DNA of 64,000 nucleotides from Isoetes taiwanensis (Eukaryota > Streptophyta > Lycopodiopsida > Isoetales > Isoetaceae), in assembly GCA_021234155.1 (NCBI GenBank), contig JAJEKV010000096.1, forward strand, positions 1,870,010 to 1,934,009, written 5' to 3'. Positions 1 through 14,765 of this stretch are shown here, in pieces. Every line of letters begins with the position of its first letter. Position 1 is the stretch's first letter. Both the position numbers and the translations under genes were made by a program. Below the pieces are notes generated by a model. The model had not been told where the DNA came from. It searched no databases and worked only from the letters and a program-made list of their open reading frames with translations.

Positions 1-3000
1 CATGGAGTTAAGATACCATTTTGCCCATAAGAGCTAGTCTTGCTGTAACCGCACATGAGGTAAAACATGTTACACAATTCGTACATACATATTCTAAAAA
101 AGAGATGCACTGGACTTCTGCGGTGATGGATTAAATTAAGTCCTAGGAGCCAGTTAATATGTTGGGGCTCAGGGCACCTCTAAGGTTTGGCTTATAGTGT
201 TTATGATTGGAAGCCTATGATTTTGATATAAATCTGATTTGCTTCAGGGTTTTGCAGGGGAATATCAAACCCTCATAAATCTTTAATACAAGATTTTAGA
301 ATATACTAGTACGGAGGCTCAAACCTCTACCAAAATAACTCAATATCCTAATAAGGTTACTTTAATCAAGCCACACTAGTGAGCCTAATGTGAATTATTT
401 TTATCTTGAATATATGAACTTTGGATAATTAAATTAATTACAGCCTTCACTTCTAGGCTTTTTGACAAGAGTAGCTTCCTTCCACTTCGCTAATAGCACA
501 CACATCATACAATTCACCGGAGATATTCATTTTTGGGGGTGGACACATACTAGAAACAAGAGTTCAACACGGTACATCCTGAAACAAAACTATAAAAGAT
601 GGCAGGGAATCAAGTGAATGACCTATTCTAAAATAGAGACAATTTTTCACGAAGATGCATGATATCAAATTAAAGTCAATATAAGATTATACACCCCAAG
701 AAGGTATATTCTAGCCTTCACGAAAGTCTCTGGACTCTTTTTGCATCTATACATCCAGCTGTTGTTGGTATATTGTGTGAGAGTTTGAATACTTTTTAAC
801 CCATTGCTCTTACAGCGTGCATGATACCTCAAAAGTCTAAGTGAGTCATATCACTTATGTACATGCAGGTTAAGATAGAACATGAATACAAGTCTTCTTG
901 TGCTGTGGCGGGTGGCTGTTTACCATTGTGCACACATATTTAAAAGAGGTGCCACGGACCACGATTAGGTAGGGTTAGTGATCCTCGACCAGTTATATGT
1001 TTGAGGACCTCACGGCACCTCTCGTTTAAACTTAAGTGGTACATGATTGGGCCTATGATTTTGAAATATGAAATCACAGGGTTTACGCTAAGGGTTTGAG
1101 GAATATCAAACCTCGCACGTCTTGTCTAAGATTTTAGAGGAATATGAGGCATCTGAACCAGTACCAAAGTAATAAATAATATCCCTAATAAGGTTACTTT
1201 AATCAATACACCTAGTAGAGTAAATGAGTTATTTTTATCTTGAATATATATGTTTTTGGATAATTAAATTAAATTCTATACTTCTGAGCTTTTTTGACAC
1301 GTGTACTTCCGCTTCACTTAACACCCAGCACACATCTATTTTAATTCACAGGAGATATTGTTTTGAGGTGGTTTCCATGCCTAGAGCAAGGATTCAGCGA
1401 GTGCATCACGAAAACAAAACTAAAAAGATGAAGAGAATCAGTCGAGGACAGACTATTCTAAAATGAGACTTAATTTTCTGAAGATGCACATGATATCAAG
1501 TCATGATCAATGCAGGTCTCACACCCAAGAAGGTATATTCTGGCCTTCATAAGAGAATCCTGCTTGAGACTCTTTTTGACCATCATCCTTGTTGCATTTG
1601 TTAGTGTGTGTGTGAGGTTTGAGCCCTTGCTAAACATTGCTCTTTAGCGTGCATCATTACCTCAAAAAGTCACGGTAGTCATATCATATAGCACATGAGA
1701 TTAAAGACCATTTTGCCATGCGAGGCTAGTCTTCTTGTCTTCACTGGCAGGTAAACATATTTTTTGTTATTTTGCTTTGCCATTCTAAAGGGATGCACCT
1801 GGACTACGATGCGTGGGATTAATTCGATCTCGACCCAGTTAATATGTTAGGGGCCTGCAGGCACCTCTGATTTTGGCATAGTGTTTTATGATTGGAGGCG
1901 CCTATGATTTCAGAAATATGAAATCTGATTTACGCCCTAAGGGTTTTGAGGAACTTATCAAAGCCTCTATCGTCTTTGTCTAAAGTTTTAGAATATGAAA
2001 TCACGAGGCTCAAACCTCTACCAAAAATAACTCAATATCTAATAAGGTTACTTTAATCAATACACCTAGTGAGCTAATGTGATTATTTTTTATCTTGAAT
2101 ATATGTTTTTGGATAATTAAAATTAAATTAGTATACTTCTAGGCTTTTGACGCGTGTGCTTCCTTTATACGCTATGCTTGCATCGTACAGTGCAGGGTAC
2201 CATTGTTGTTTTTGAGGTGGTTTCCGTACTAGAAACAAGGATTCATTTGAGTGCATCCTGAAACAAAACTAAAAGATGGCGGGGATCAAATTCCGGACAG
2301 ACCTATTCTAAAATGAAGACAATTTTACGAAGATGCACATGATGCTCGAGTCGCAGTCAATGCAAGGGTCTCACACCCAAAGAAGGTATATTCTAGCCTT
2401 CACAAAGAAGAGAATCTCTTACGGACCGTTTTGTGTGTCTATCTACATCCGCAGCTTGTTATTTAATTAACTATTATTATTTGAGGTTTGAATACCCCTT
2501 TAAACATTGCTCTTACAGCGTGCATAAATTACCTCAAAGTCTACAAGTGGAGTCCAACCATCACTTATGTACATGGAGTTAAGATAAATTTTGCCATCGA
2601 GGCTAGTCTTCTTTTCTTTTCCTTTGTAGGTAAACATGTTACTGTTATTTTGCTACATATTCTAAAGAGATGCACCACGGACTACCGATTAGGCCGGATT
2701 AAGTCGATCCCTCGACCCAGTTGTATGTTGGGGCCTGCAGGCACCTCTGGTTCGCTTATAGTCATTTATGGAAGCTATGATTTTTGAAATAGCAAAATGA
2801 TTTAGCCTAAGGGTTTGAGGGAATATCAACCTCTATAAATCTTTGTCTAAGATTTTAGAATACTTATATGAAATGCAGGCTCAAACCTCTACCAAAAATA
2901 ACTCAATATCCTAATAAAGGGTTACTTTAATCAATACACCTAGTGAGCTAATGTGAATTTATTTTTTTATCTTGAATATATGTTTTTTTGGATAATTAAA

Positions 3001-6000
3001 TTAAATTCTGTATACTTCTAGGCTTTTTTGACACGTGTGCTTCCTTCACTTCGCTATGCTTACACATCATGCAATTACGGAGATATTGTTTTTGAGGTGG
3101 TTTCCATGCTAAGAGCAAGGATTCAATGAGTGCATCACGAAACAAACTAAAAGATGGCGGGAATCAAATTAGGACAGGACCTATTCTAAAATGAACAATT
3201 TCACGAAGATGCACATGATATCAAGTCACTTGATCAGCGGGGTCCACACCCCAAAGAAGGTATATTCTGGCCTTCACAAAGAGAATCTCTTACGGACTCT
3301 TTTTGTGTCCTATACGTCACTTATTTGTTGTTAGTGTATTGTGTGAGGTTTGAATACCCCTTTAAACATTGCTCTTACAGCGTGCATGGAGTACCTCAAA
3401 GTACAAGTGAGTCAACCATCGCGCCGCATGGGTTAAGATAGCTGCCATCGAGCTAGTCTTCTTTTCTTTCAACTGTAGGCCGAAGCATATTTTTGTTATT
3501 TTTATACCACATATTCTAAAGTGCACCACGGACTACCCACCCGATTAAATTGGTTCGTCGATCCCTCGACCGGTGTATGTTAGGCCTCACAGGCTACTCT
3601 CGTTTAAACATAGTCATTTATGATTGGGCGCCTATGATTTTGAAATGAAATACGATTTCGCCTAAGGGTTTTGAGGGAATATCAAACCTCTATCGTCAAC
3701 ATGGAATTTTAGAATGCCAAATCTGGAGGCTCAAACCTCTACCAACTCAATATCCTAATAAAGGTTACTTTTCAATCAATACACCTAGTGAGCTAATGTG
3801 ATTATTTTTATCTTGAATATATGTTTTTGGATAATTAAATTAAATTACGTATGCTTCTAGGCACGACGTTATTACTTCCTTCACTTTGCTATGCTTACAC
3901 ATCATGCAATTCACGGAGATATTGTTTTGAGGTGAATTCCATCCTGAAACAGGATTCAGTAGGTGCATCTGAAACAAAACTAAAAGATGGCGAGGGAATC
4001 AAGTCGGACAGACCTATTCTAAAATGAAGACAATTTTACGAAGATGCACATGATATCAAGTCATGATCAATACCGGGTCTCACACCCCAAAGAAGGTATA
4101 TTCTAGCCTTCACAAAGAGAATCTCTTCTGGACTCTTTTTGTCTATCTGTCACGCTGTTGTTAGTGTATTATTATTGAGGTTTGAATACCCCTTTAAACA
4201 TTGCTCTTGCAACGTGCATCGTACCTCAAAAGTCACAAGTGAGTCAACCATCACTTATGTACATGGAGTTAAGATAGCTGCCATCGAGCTAGTCTTCTTT
4301 TCTTTCCTTTGTAGGTAAACATGTTACCTGTTATTTTGCTACATATTCTAAAAGAGATGCACCCTGGACTACCACGATGCATTCGGATTAAATGAATCCC
4401 TACGACCCAGGTATGTTGGGGCCTGCAGGCGCTGCCTAGATTTAGCTTATAGTGTTTATGATTGGGGCGCCTATGATTTTGAAATATAAAATGCGATTTA
4501 AGCCTAAGGGTTTGAGGAATATCAAACCTCCTCGTCTTTGTCTAAGATTTTGCAGAATAGCGAAATCACGGAGGCTCAGAGCCTCTACAAAATAACTCAA
4601 TATCCTAATAAGGTTACTTTAATCAATACACCTAGTGAGCTAATGTGATTATTTTTTATCTTGAATATATGTTTTTTTGGATAATTAAATTAAATTCTGT
4701 ATACTTCTAGGCTTTTTTGACACGTGTGCTTCCTTCACTTCGCTATGCTTACACATCATGCAATTACGGAGATATTGTTTTGAAATTGGTTTCCATGCTG
4801 AAACAAGGATTCAGGTGCATCACGAGCAAAACTAAAAAGATGGCGAGGGAATCAAGTCGGACAGACCTATTCTAAAATGAAGACAATTTTACGAAGATGC
4901 ACATGATATCAAGTCATGATCAATACCGGGTCTCACACCCCAAAGAAGGTATATTCTAGCCTTCCTGAAGAACTCATCTCTTACGGACTCTTTTTGTCTA
5001 TCTGTCCATATTTACATTTATTTGAGTGTATTATTATTGAGGTTTGAATACCCCGCTTTAAACATTGCTCTTACTAGCGTGCATCATTACTCAAAAGTCA
5101 CAAGTGAGTCAACCATCACTTATGTACATGGAGTTAAGATAGCTGCCATCGAGCTAGTCTTCTTTTCTTTCCTTTGTAGGTAAACATGTTACCTGTTATT
5201 TTGCTACATATTCTAAAAGAGATGCACCCTGGACTACCACAGTCGTCGGATTCGTCGATCCTACGACCCAGATTGTATGTTGGGGCCTCACAGGCACCTC
5301 GTTTAAAACATAGTCATTTATGATTGGGAGGCCTATGATTTTGAAGAAGAAATATGAAAATCTGATTTAAGCCTAAGGGTTTGATGGAATATCAAACCTC
5401 TATCTGTTTTACATCTAAGATTTTAGAATATGAAATACGGAGGCTCAAACCTCTACCAAAATAACTCAATATCCTAATAAGGTTACTTTAATCAATACAC
5501 CTAGTGAGCTAATGTGATTATTTTTTATCTTGAATATATGTTTTTTTGGATAATTAAATTAAATTCTGTATACTTCTAGGCTTTTTTGACACGTGTGCTT
5601 CCTTCACTTAAGCTTTAATAGCATCATGTACAATTACGGAATATTGTTTTGAGGTGGTTTCCATGCTAGAGCAAGGATTCAAGCGAGTGCATCTGAAACA
5701 AAACTAAAAGATGGCGAGGGAATCAAGTGGACGGACCTATTCCACAAAGTAGAGACAATTTTCTGAGAAGATGCACATGATATCAGAGTCATGATCAATA
5801 CGGGTCTCACACCCCAAAGAAGGACATATTCTAGCCTTCTAAAAGAATCTCTTACGGACTCGTTTGTCTATACATCCATATTTGTTGTTAGTGTATTATT
5901 ATTGAGGTTTGAATACTTTTAAAACATTGCTCTTGCAGCGTGCATGCATTACCTCAAAAGTCACAAAATTGAGTCAACCATCACTTATGTACATGAGTTA

Positions 6001-9000
6001 AAGATAGCTGCCATCGAGCTAGTCTTCTTTTCTTTTTCCTTTGTAGGTAAACATATTTACACAATTATTTTGCTACATATTCTAAAAGAGATGCACCACG
6101 GACTACCCGCGATGGGTGATTCGTCGATCCTACGACCCAGTTATGTTGAACTCACAGGCACCTCGTTTAAACATAGTCATTTATGATTGGAAGCCTATGA
6201 TTTTGAAGAATATGAAATCACGATTTAAGCCTAAGGGTTTGAGGAATATCAAACCTCCTATCATCTTTGTCTAAGATTTTTAGAATATAATCACGGAGGC
6301 TCAAACCTCTACCAAAAATAACTCAATATCCTAATAGGTTACTTTAATCAATACACCTAGTGAGCTAATGTGATTATTTTTATCTTGAATATATGTTTTG
6401 GATAATTAAATTAAATTACGTATACTTCTAGGCTTTTTTGACCGCGTGTCTGCGGTGTGGGAATTTGACACCCGGAGGAGGGGTGTCAAAAGCAAAAAAA
6501 TATGTCAAAGAGACATCTTCGTAAGAAAATGTGTCAAAGAGAGTTTATAGTTTGATAAAAATCGTCAAAAGAGACTTTAAAAAATTTTAAATGTGTCATT
6601 TGACACACTTAGAATATTAAGATGTGTCGAGAAAAAAGTAGAGCCTCAAATACACAAGAGTTATGCAATTTTTAAGGCTTAATGTATGTGTATACTTAAT
6701 AATCACAGAAGAATTCAATAGGGATTTTTCATTTCGCTATATTTATATAAACTTATCTTTCATAGCTTTTGTTGTAGGAATTTCAAATTATTTTCTTCAT
6801 TTGATATAAACAAAAGCGATGTCAACATAGTAATTCACAACGCGTCAAATGAGAGACACACAAAATTTGGAAATATATGTCAATTGACACATTCAATTTT
6901 AAAAGCGTGTCATAAGAAATACAATAAATAAGTTGAATTTCCCTGCTTGCGTTATTGCTTCCTTCACTTAAGCTATGCTTACACATCATGCAATTAGAAT
7001 GTATTGTTTTTTTTGAGGTGGTTTCCATGCTAAGAGCAAAAGAAGGATTCAGCGAGTGCATCACGAAACAAAACTAAGATGGCGGGGAATCAAGTCCCGG
7101 ACAGACCTATTCTAAAATGAAGACAATTTTCTGAAGATGCACATGATATCAAGTCATGATATCTGCGGGTCTCACACCCCAAAGAAGGTATATTCTAGCC
7201 TTCACAAAGAATCTCTTACGGACTGTTTTGTCTATCACATCCACTTGTTGTTGTTAGAGTAATATTGTGTGAGTTTGAATACCCGCTAAACATTGCTCTT
7301 ACAGCGTGCATCATTACCTCAAAGTCACAAATTAGATCAACCATCCCTTATGTATGCATGGAGTTAAGATGGGCTGCCATCGAGCTAATGTACTTTTCTT
7401 TCCTTTGTAGGTAAACATGTTACTGTTATTTTGCTACACTATTCTAAAGAGATGCACCACGGACTACCCGCGATGCGTGGATTAAGTGATCCCTCGACCC
7501 GAGATTGTATGTTGGGGCCTGCAGGCACCTGGTTTAGCTTATAGTCATTTATGATTGGAATATGATTTTTGAAATATGGCTCTGATTTAAGCCACAGGGT
7601 TTGAAGATATCAAACCTCTATCGTCTTTATGCAGATTTTAGAATATGAAATCACGGGAGGCTCAAACCTCACAAAATAACTCAATATCCTAATAGAGTTA
7701 CTTTTGTCGTACACCTAGTGAGCTAATGTGATTATTTTTTATCTTGAATATATGTTTTTTTGGATAATTAAATTAAATTCTGTATACTTCTAGGCTTTTT
7801 TGACACGTGTGCTTCCTTCACTTCGCTATGCTTACACATCATGCAATTACGGAGATATTGTTTTTGAGGTGGTTTCCATGCTAGAGCAAGGGATTCAGCC
7901 CCGAGTGCATCCACGAAACAAAACTAAAAGATGGCGAGGGAATCAAGTCGGACAGACCTATTCTAAAATGAAGACAATTTTACGAAGATGCACATGATAT
8001 CAAGTCATGATCAATACCGGGTCTCACACCCCAAAGAAGGTATATTCTAGCCTTCACAAAGAGAATCTCTTCTGGACTCTTTTGTCTATACATCACTTAT
8101 TTGTTGATGTATTATTATTGAGGTTTGAATACCCCTTTAAACATTGCTCTTGCAACGTGCATCATACCTCAAAAGTCACAAGTGAGTCAACCATCACTTA
8201 TGTACATGGAGTTAAGATAGCTGCCATCGAGCTAGTCTTCTTGTCTTTCCTTTGTAGGTAAACATATTTTACTGTTATTTTTGCATACATATTTCTAAAG
8301 GGGGTACTACTGGATTACCGCGATTAAAACCGGATTAAATTCGATCCTCGACCCGAGATTGTATGTTATTGGGGCCTCTTGGAGCTTTCGTTTAAACATA
8401 GTAGTCATTTTATGATTGGGCCTATGATTTTGAAAATATGAAATCTGATTTAGCTAAGGGTTTGAGGAATATCAAACCTCTATACGTCTTGTCTAAGATT
8501 TTAGAATATGAAATCACGGAGGCTCAAACCTCTACCAAAAATAACTCAATATCTAATAAGGTTACTTTTAATCAATACACCTAGTGAGCTAATGTGATTA
8601 TTTTATCTTGAATATATGTTTTTGGATAATTAAATTAAAATTAAGTATACTTCTAAGAAGGCTTTTTTGACACGTGTGCTTCCTTCACTTCGCTATGCTT
8701 ACACATCATGCAATTACGGAGATATTGTTTTTGAGGTGGTTTCCATGCTAGAGCAAGGATTCAAAAAGCTGAGTGCATCACGAAACAAAACTAAAAGATG
8801 GCCCGAGGAATCAAAAGTCGAGACGGACCTATTCTAAAATGAAGACAATTTTCACGAAGATGCACATGATATCAAGTCCATGATCAATCACAAAGTCTCT
8901 CACACCCCCAAAGAAGGTATATTCTAGCCTTCACAAAGAGAATCTCTTCTGGACTCTTTTTGTCTATCTGTCACGCTGTTGTTAGTGTATTATTATTGAG

Positions 9001-12000
9001 GTTTGAATACCCCTTTAAACATTGCTCTTGCAACGTGCATCGTACCTCAAAAGTCACAAGAGTGAGTCCAACCATCAACATGTACATGTGGAGTTAAGAT
9101 AGGCTGCCATCGACTGAGTCTTCTTGTCTTTCCTTTGGCAGGTAAACATATTTTTGTTATTTTTGCCATATTCTAAAAGAGATGCACCTGGACTACCAGG
9201 TCGTCAGTTAAATTCGATCCTCACGACCCAGTTGTATGTTGCGGGGCCTCACGGGCACCTCTTTCGTTCCTTATAGTCATTTATGATTGGAGGCTTTATG
9301 ATTTGAAATATGAAATCACGATTTAAGCCTAAGGGTTTGAGGAATATCAAACCTCTATGCGTCTTTAATCTAAGATTTTTAGAATATATGAAATCACGGA
9401 GGAAACAAAGCCTCTACCAAAAATAACTCAATATCCTAATAAGGTTACTTTAATCCAATACACCTAGTGAGCTAATGTGATTATTTTTATCTTGAATATA
9501 TGTTTTTGGATAATTAAATTAAATTACGTATACTTCTAGGCTTTTGACACGTGTGTGCTTCCTTCACTTAGCTATGCTTACACATCATGCAATTCACGGA
9601 GATATTGTTTTGAAGAGGTGGTTTCCGTAATACTTGCTAGAGCAAGGATTCAGCGGTACATCCACGAAACAAAACTAAAAAGATGGCGAGGGAATCCAAA
9701 TTAGGATGAGACCTATTCTAAAAATGAGAGACAATTTTACGAAGATGCACATGATATCAAGTCATGGTAATACCGGGTCTCACACCCCCAAAGAGGTATC
9801 TATTCCTAGCCTTCACAAAGAATCTCTTACGGACTCGTTTTGTCTATACATCCCACTTGTTGTTGTTAGTGTATTATTGAGGTTTGAATACCCTTTAAAC
9901 ATTGCTCTTGCAAGCGTTAAATACGTGCCTCAAAGTCACAAAATTGAGTCAACTTACATCACTTATGTACATGGAGTTAAAGATAGGCTGCCATCGAGGT
10001 AGCTAGTCTCTTTCTTTCCTTTGTAGGTAAGCATGTTACTGTTATTTTGCTGCATAGTACAAAAGAGATGCACCACGGACTGCGATTCGTCCGGATTAAA
10101 TCGATCCTACGACCCAGTTATGTTGAGACTCTGGAGCTTTCTCGTTTAAAAGCTTATGATGTTTTATGATTGGAAGCCTATGATTTTGAAATATGAAATG
10201 CGATTTAAGCCTAAGGGTTTGAGGAATATCCGGCCTCTATGCGTCTTTGTCTAAGATTTTAGAATATGAAATCACGAGGAGAAACAAGCCCTCTGCAAAT
10301 AACTCAATATCCTAATAAGGTTACTTTAAATCAATACACCTAGTGAGCTAATGTGATTATTTTTTGTATCTTGAATATATGTTTTTTGGATAATTAAATT
10401 AAATTACGTATACTTCCTACAGGCTTTTTGACAAATTATTGGCTGCAGCTACTTGGCTATGCTTACACACATCATGCAATTCTGGAGATATTGTTTTTGA
10501 GGTGGTTTCCATGCTAGAGCAAGGATTCAACTGAGTGCATCCTGAAACAAAACTAAAAGATGGCGAGGGAATCAAGTCGGACAGACCTATTCTAAAATGA
10601 AGACAATTTTACGAAGATGCACATGATATCAAGTCATGATCAATACCGGGTCTCACACCCCAAAGAAGGTATATTCTAGCCTTCACAAAGAGAATCTCTT
10701 AGAGACTCTTTGTCTGTCACATCCAGCTGTTGTTAGTGTATTATTATTGAGGGGTTTTGATTACCCCTTTAAGCCCATTACCTGGCTGCTCTTTTGCTCT
10801 TACAGCGTGCGTAAAACACCTCAAAAAGTCACAAGTGATCCAACCATCCTGCATGGAGTTAAGATAGCTACCATCAGGGCTAGTCTTCTTTTCTTTCCTT
10901 TGGCAAGTGGCTTGTAGTACCTGTTATTTTGCTACATATTCTAAAAGAGATGCACCACTGGACTACACAGTCGTGGTTAGGTAAGTCCTACGACCAGTTA
11001 ATATGTTAGGGCCTCAAGGCACCTCTGGGTTTAAGCTTATAGTCATTTATGATTGGAGGCTTCATGATTTTTACCCCGAAATATGAAATACGATTTAAGC
11101 CTAAGGGTTTTGAGGAATATCGGCCTCTCACGTCTTGTCTAAGATTTTAGAATATATATATGAAATCACGGAGGCTCAGGCCTCTACCAAAAATAACTCA
11201 ATATCCTAATAAGGATTTTAATCAATACTGGTGAGCTAATGTGATTATTTTTATCTTGAATATATGTTTTGGATAATTAAATTAGGAATGCAGCCATACT
11301 TCCTAGGCACGACATTGTACCTTTACTTCACTTATTTATGCTTACATCATGCAATTCACGAGGAGGATATTGTTTTTGAGGTGGTTTCCACACATGCTAG
11401 AGCAAGGATTCAGCGAGTGCATCTGAAAACAAAACTAAAAAGATGGCGAGGAATCAAGTCAGGACGAACCCATTCTAAAAATGAAGACAATTTCACGGTG
11501 CACACATGATAATAAGTCATGATCAATCTTAGGGTCTCACACACCCCCAAAGAGAAGGTATATTCTAGCCTTCACAAAGAGAATCTCTCTATACAGTTCT
11601 TTTTGTGTCTATCCCCAATCCTGTGTTGTTGAGTGTATTATTATTGAGGTTTAGAATACCCCTTTAAACATTGCTCTTACAGCGTGCATGTACATAAAAG
11701 TCACAAGTGAGTCAACCATCACTTTATAGCCATGGAGTTAAGATAAGCTGCCATCGAGAGGCTAGATCTTCTTTTCTTTCAGCACAGCAGGTAAACATAT
11801 TTACCTGTTATTTTGCTACATATTCTAAAGGGTACCCCTGGACTACCACAGTGGTAGGATTAGGTGATCCTGGGCCGGTTGTATGTTGGGGCCTCTACAG
11901 GCACCTCTCGTTTAGCTTATAGTCTCATTTTATGATTGGGAAGCCTATGATTTGAAATATGAAATCACGATTTAGCCCTAAGGGTTTTGAGGAATATCAA

Positions 12001-14765
12001 ACCTCACTTAATATCTTTATTACAAGATTTTTAGAATACTTGAAATACGAGGCTCAAACCTCTACCAAAATAACTCAAAATATCCTAATAATAAGGTTAC
12101 TTTTAATCAATACACCTAGTGAGCTAATGTGATTATTTTTTATCTTGAGTGTATGTTTTTGGATAATTAAAATTAAATTACGTATACTTCCTAGGCTTTT
12201 TGGCCATTGTGCTTCCTTCACTTAAAATATGCTTACACATCATGCAATTACTTAGGAATGTGTGTTTTGAGGTGGTTTCCATACTAGAACGAGGATTCAA
12301 AGTGCATCACGAAACAAAACTAAAAGATGGCGAGGAATCAAAGTAGGGCAGACCATTCTAAAATGAGACAATTTTCACGAAAGAAGATGCACATGATATC
12401 AAAAGTGGTCATACCGGGTCTCACACCCCAGAAGGTATATTCTAGCCTTCACAAAGGAGGATCTCTTAAAGTTCTTTTTGTGTCTATCACGACATCCCAC
12501 TTATTGTTGTTGGTGTATTGTATTATTGAGGTTTTGAATACCCCTTTAAACATTGCTCTTACAGCGTGCATACATTACCTCAAGAGAGATCACAAGTGGA
12601 GTCAACCATCACTTATGTACGCGTAGATTTAAGATGCGCCATCGAGCTAGTCTTCTTTTCTTTCCTTTGTAGGTAAACATATTTACTGTTATTTTGCTAC
12701 ATATTCAAAAGAGATGCACCACTGGACTACCGATTGGTCGGATTAAGTCGATCCCTCTGACCCGAGATTGGCAGGGCCTCTGGGCACTCTGCGTTTAAGC
12801 CATATTCATTTATGATTGGGAAGCCTATGGTGCGAAATGTGAAATACGATTTAGCTAAGGGTTTGAGGGAATATCAAACCTCATATAAACATCCCTAAGA
12901 TTTTAGAATATATGAAATCACGGAGATAAACCTCTTCCCAAAATAACTCAATATCTAACTTAAGGTTACTTTAATCAATACACTAGTGAGCTAATGTAGA
13001 TTATTTTTTTATCTTGAATATATGTTTTTTGGATAATTAAATTAAGTGTATACTTCTAGGCTTTTTTTTTGACCATTATTAGCTTCCTTCACTTAAATGC
13101 TTACACATCATGCAATTAGGAATATTGTTTTTGAGGGTGGGGTTTCCATGCTGAAACTTGATTTCAGTACGGTGCATCAAGGCAAACTAAAAGATGGCCG
13201 AGGGAATCAGAAGTCGGACAGACCTATTCTAAGAATGAAGACAATTTCTGAAGATGCATGATATCAAGTCATGAAATTATCTAGAGATATACTGAGGTAT
13301 AATTCAGCGCTACACAAAAGAGAATCTCTTACGGACTCTTTTGTCTATACATCGCATTTTGGTATTTGTAGTGTATTGTGTGAGGTTTGAATACCCTTCA
13401 AACATTGCTCTTGCAAGCGTCACTTCGTGCCTCAAAAGTCACAAAGTGGAGTCAGCAAATAGCATGGGTTAAGATAGCTGCCATGGGCTGGTCTTCTTTT
13501 CTTTTTCCTTTGTAAGGGTAGAAGCATATTTTTGTATTTTGCTTTTACATATTCACCAAAGAGAGATGCACCACTGGACTACCACGGTCGTGGTTATTCC
13601 CGATCCTACATTGGCCGGATTGTATGTTAGGGCCTCACGGGCTTTCGTTTAGTATAGTCATTTATGATTGGGAGGCTTCTGATTTTTGAAATATGAAATC
13701 ACGGTGATTTAAGCCCTGGTTTGAGGGAATATCAAACCTCTATATGTCTTTAATCTAAGATTTTTAGAATACTATAAAATCACGGAGGGCTCAAAACTAC
13801 TCTACCAAAATAACTCAATATACCAGATTTTACTTCAATAATACACCTAGTGAGCTAAAGTGATTATTTTTATCTTGAATATATGTTTTTGGATAATTGA
13901 AATTAAATTCTGTATACTTCTAGGCTTTTTGACCGTGTGTACCCGGCTTAAGCTATGCTTACATAATACAATTCACGGAGATATTGTTTTTGAGGTGGTT
14001 TCCATGCTAGAGCAAAAGAGGATTCAAAGCTGAGTGCATCCTGAAACAAAACTAAAAGATGGCGAGGGAATCAAGTCGGACGGAGACCCATTCAAAATGA
14101 GAAGACAATTTCACGAAGATGCACATGATATCAAGTCATGATCAATGGTCTCCGCACCCCGAAGGTATATTCTAGCCCCTCCACAAAGAGATCCTCTTCA
14201 CGGATTCTTTTTGTCTGTCTGTCCATATTTGTTGTTAGTGTATTTATTATTGAGGTTTAGGGTACACTAAACATTGCTCTTGCAAGCGTGCATGTACCTC
14301 AAAAAGTCACAAGTGAGTCAACCATCACTTATGTACATGGGTTAAGATAGGCTGCCATCGAGCTAGTCTTCTTTTCTTTCCTTTGTAGGTAAACATATTT
14401 TGTTATTTTTGCTACATATTCTAAAGAGATGCATACTGGACTACCGCGATTAAATTCGGATTAGAGTCGATCCCTCATTTGAGATTATATGTTGGGGCCT
14501 CTGGGCACCTCTCCGTTTAAACATAGTCATTTATGATTGGGAGGCCTATGATTTTTGAAATATAAAAATCTGACATTTAAGCCCCTAAGGGTTTGAGAAT
14601 ATCAAACCTCTATAAAATCTTTGTCTAAGATTTAGACGCTATATGAAATCTGAGGCTCAAAACCTCTACCAAAATAACTCAATATCCTAATAAAGGGTTA
14701 CTTTAATCAATACACCTAGTGAGCTAATGTACGATTTATTTTTTATCTTGAATATATGTTTTAAC
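1..14765 (+). repeat. Tandem array of ~860-bp units (about 17 copies)
   Basis: The AT-rich landmark GGATAATTAAATTAAATT recurs near 427, 1258, 2108, 2992, 3828, 4679, 5548, 6400, 7762, 8623, 9507, 10387, 11269, 12158, 13032 and 13888. Spacing is about 830–890 bp, except the 1.36-kb step that holds an insertion. Each unit has the same order of blocks: an ACACGTGT palindrome, GGAGATATTGTTTT, GATGGCGAGGGAATCAAGTC, TCACACCCCAAAGAAGG, a pyrimidine tract ending TTTGTAGGTAAAC, GTTGGGGCCT and AATATCAAACCTC. The first unit is cut by the window edge. The last ends at ATATATGTTTT, where unrelated sequence begins. No frame stays open through successive units, so the many short ORFs here are chance. It could be a satellite or an amplified piece of a transposable element. 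Diverged relatives inside the inverted arms favour the second. Confidence 0.95.
6458..6944. mobile_element. MITE-like insertion inside one array unit
   Basis: The unit starting near 6,400 is about 500 bp longer than its neighbours. The extra DNA is unlike the rest of the array. It starts GGGAATTTGACAC and ends AGTTGAATTTCCC, which are imperfect inverted repeats of each other. It contains many TGTCAAA/TTTGACA words in both orientations, including GTGTCATTTGACAC. The flanks CTGCGGTGT and TTGCGTTAT may be a degraded 9-bp target duplication, which would suit a Mutator-type element, but the match is weak. No coding capacity is visible. The insertion is directly seen; the family assignment is inference. 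Confidence 0.5.

Noticed and set aside
1224-12626. Many 60–100-codon open frames in the tandem array
   Set aside because: They sit at the same place in different units but change frame and sequence with each indel, show no motif and are explained by the repeat.
1-14765. A CRISPR-like array
   Set aside because: Units of about 860 bp without short conserved repeats and unique spacers. The sequence is plant nuclear.
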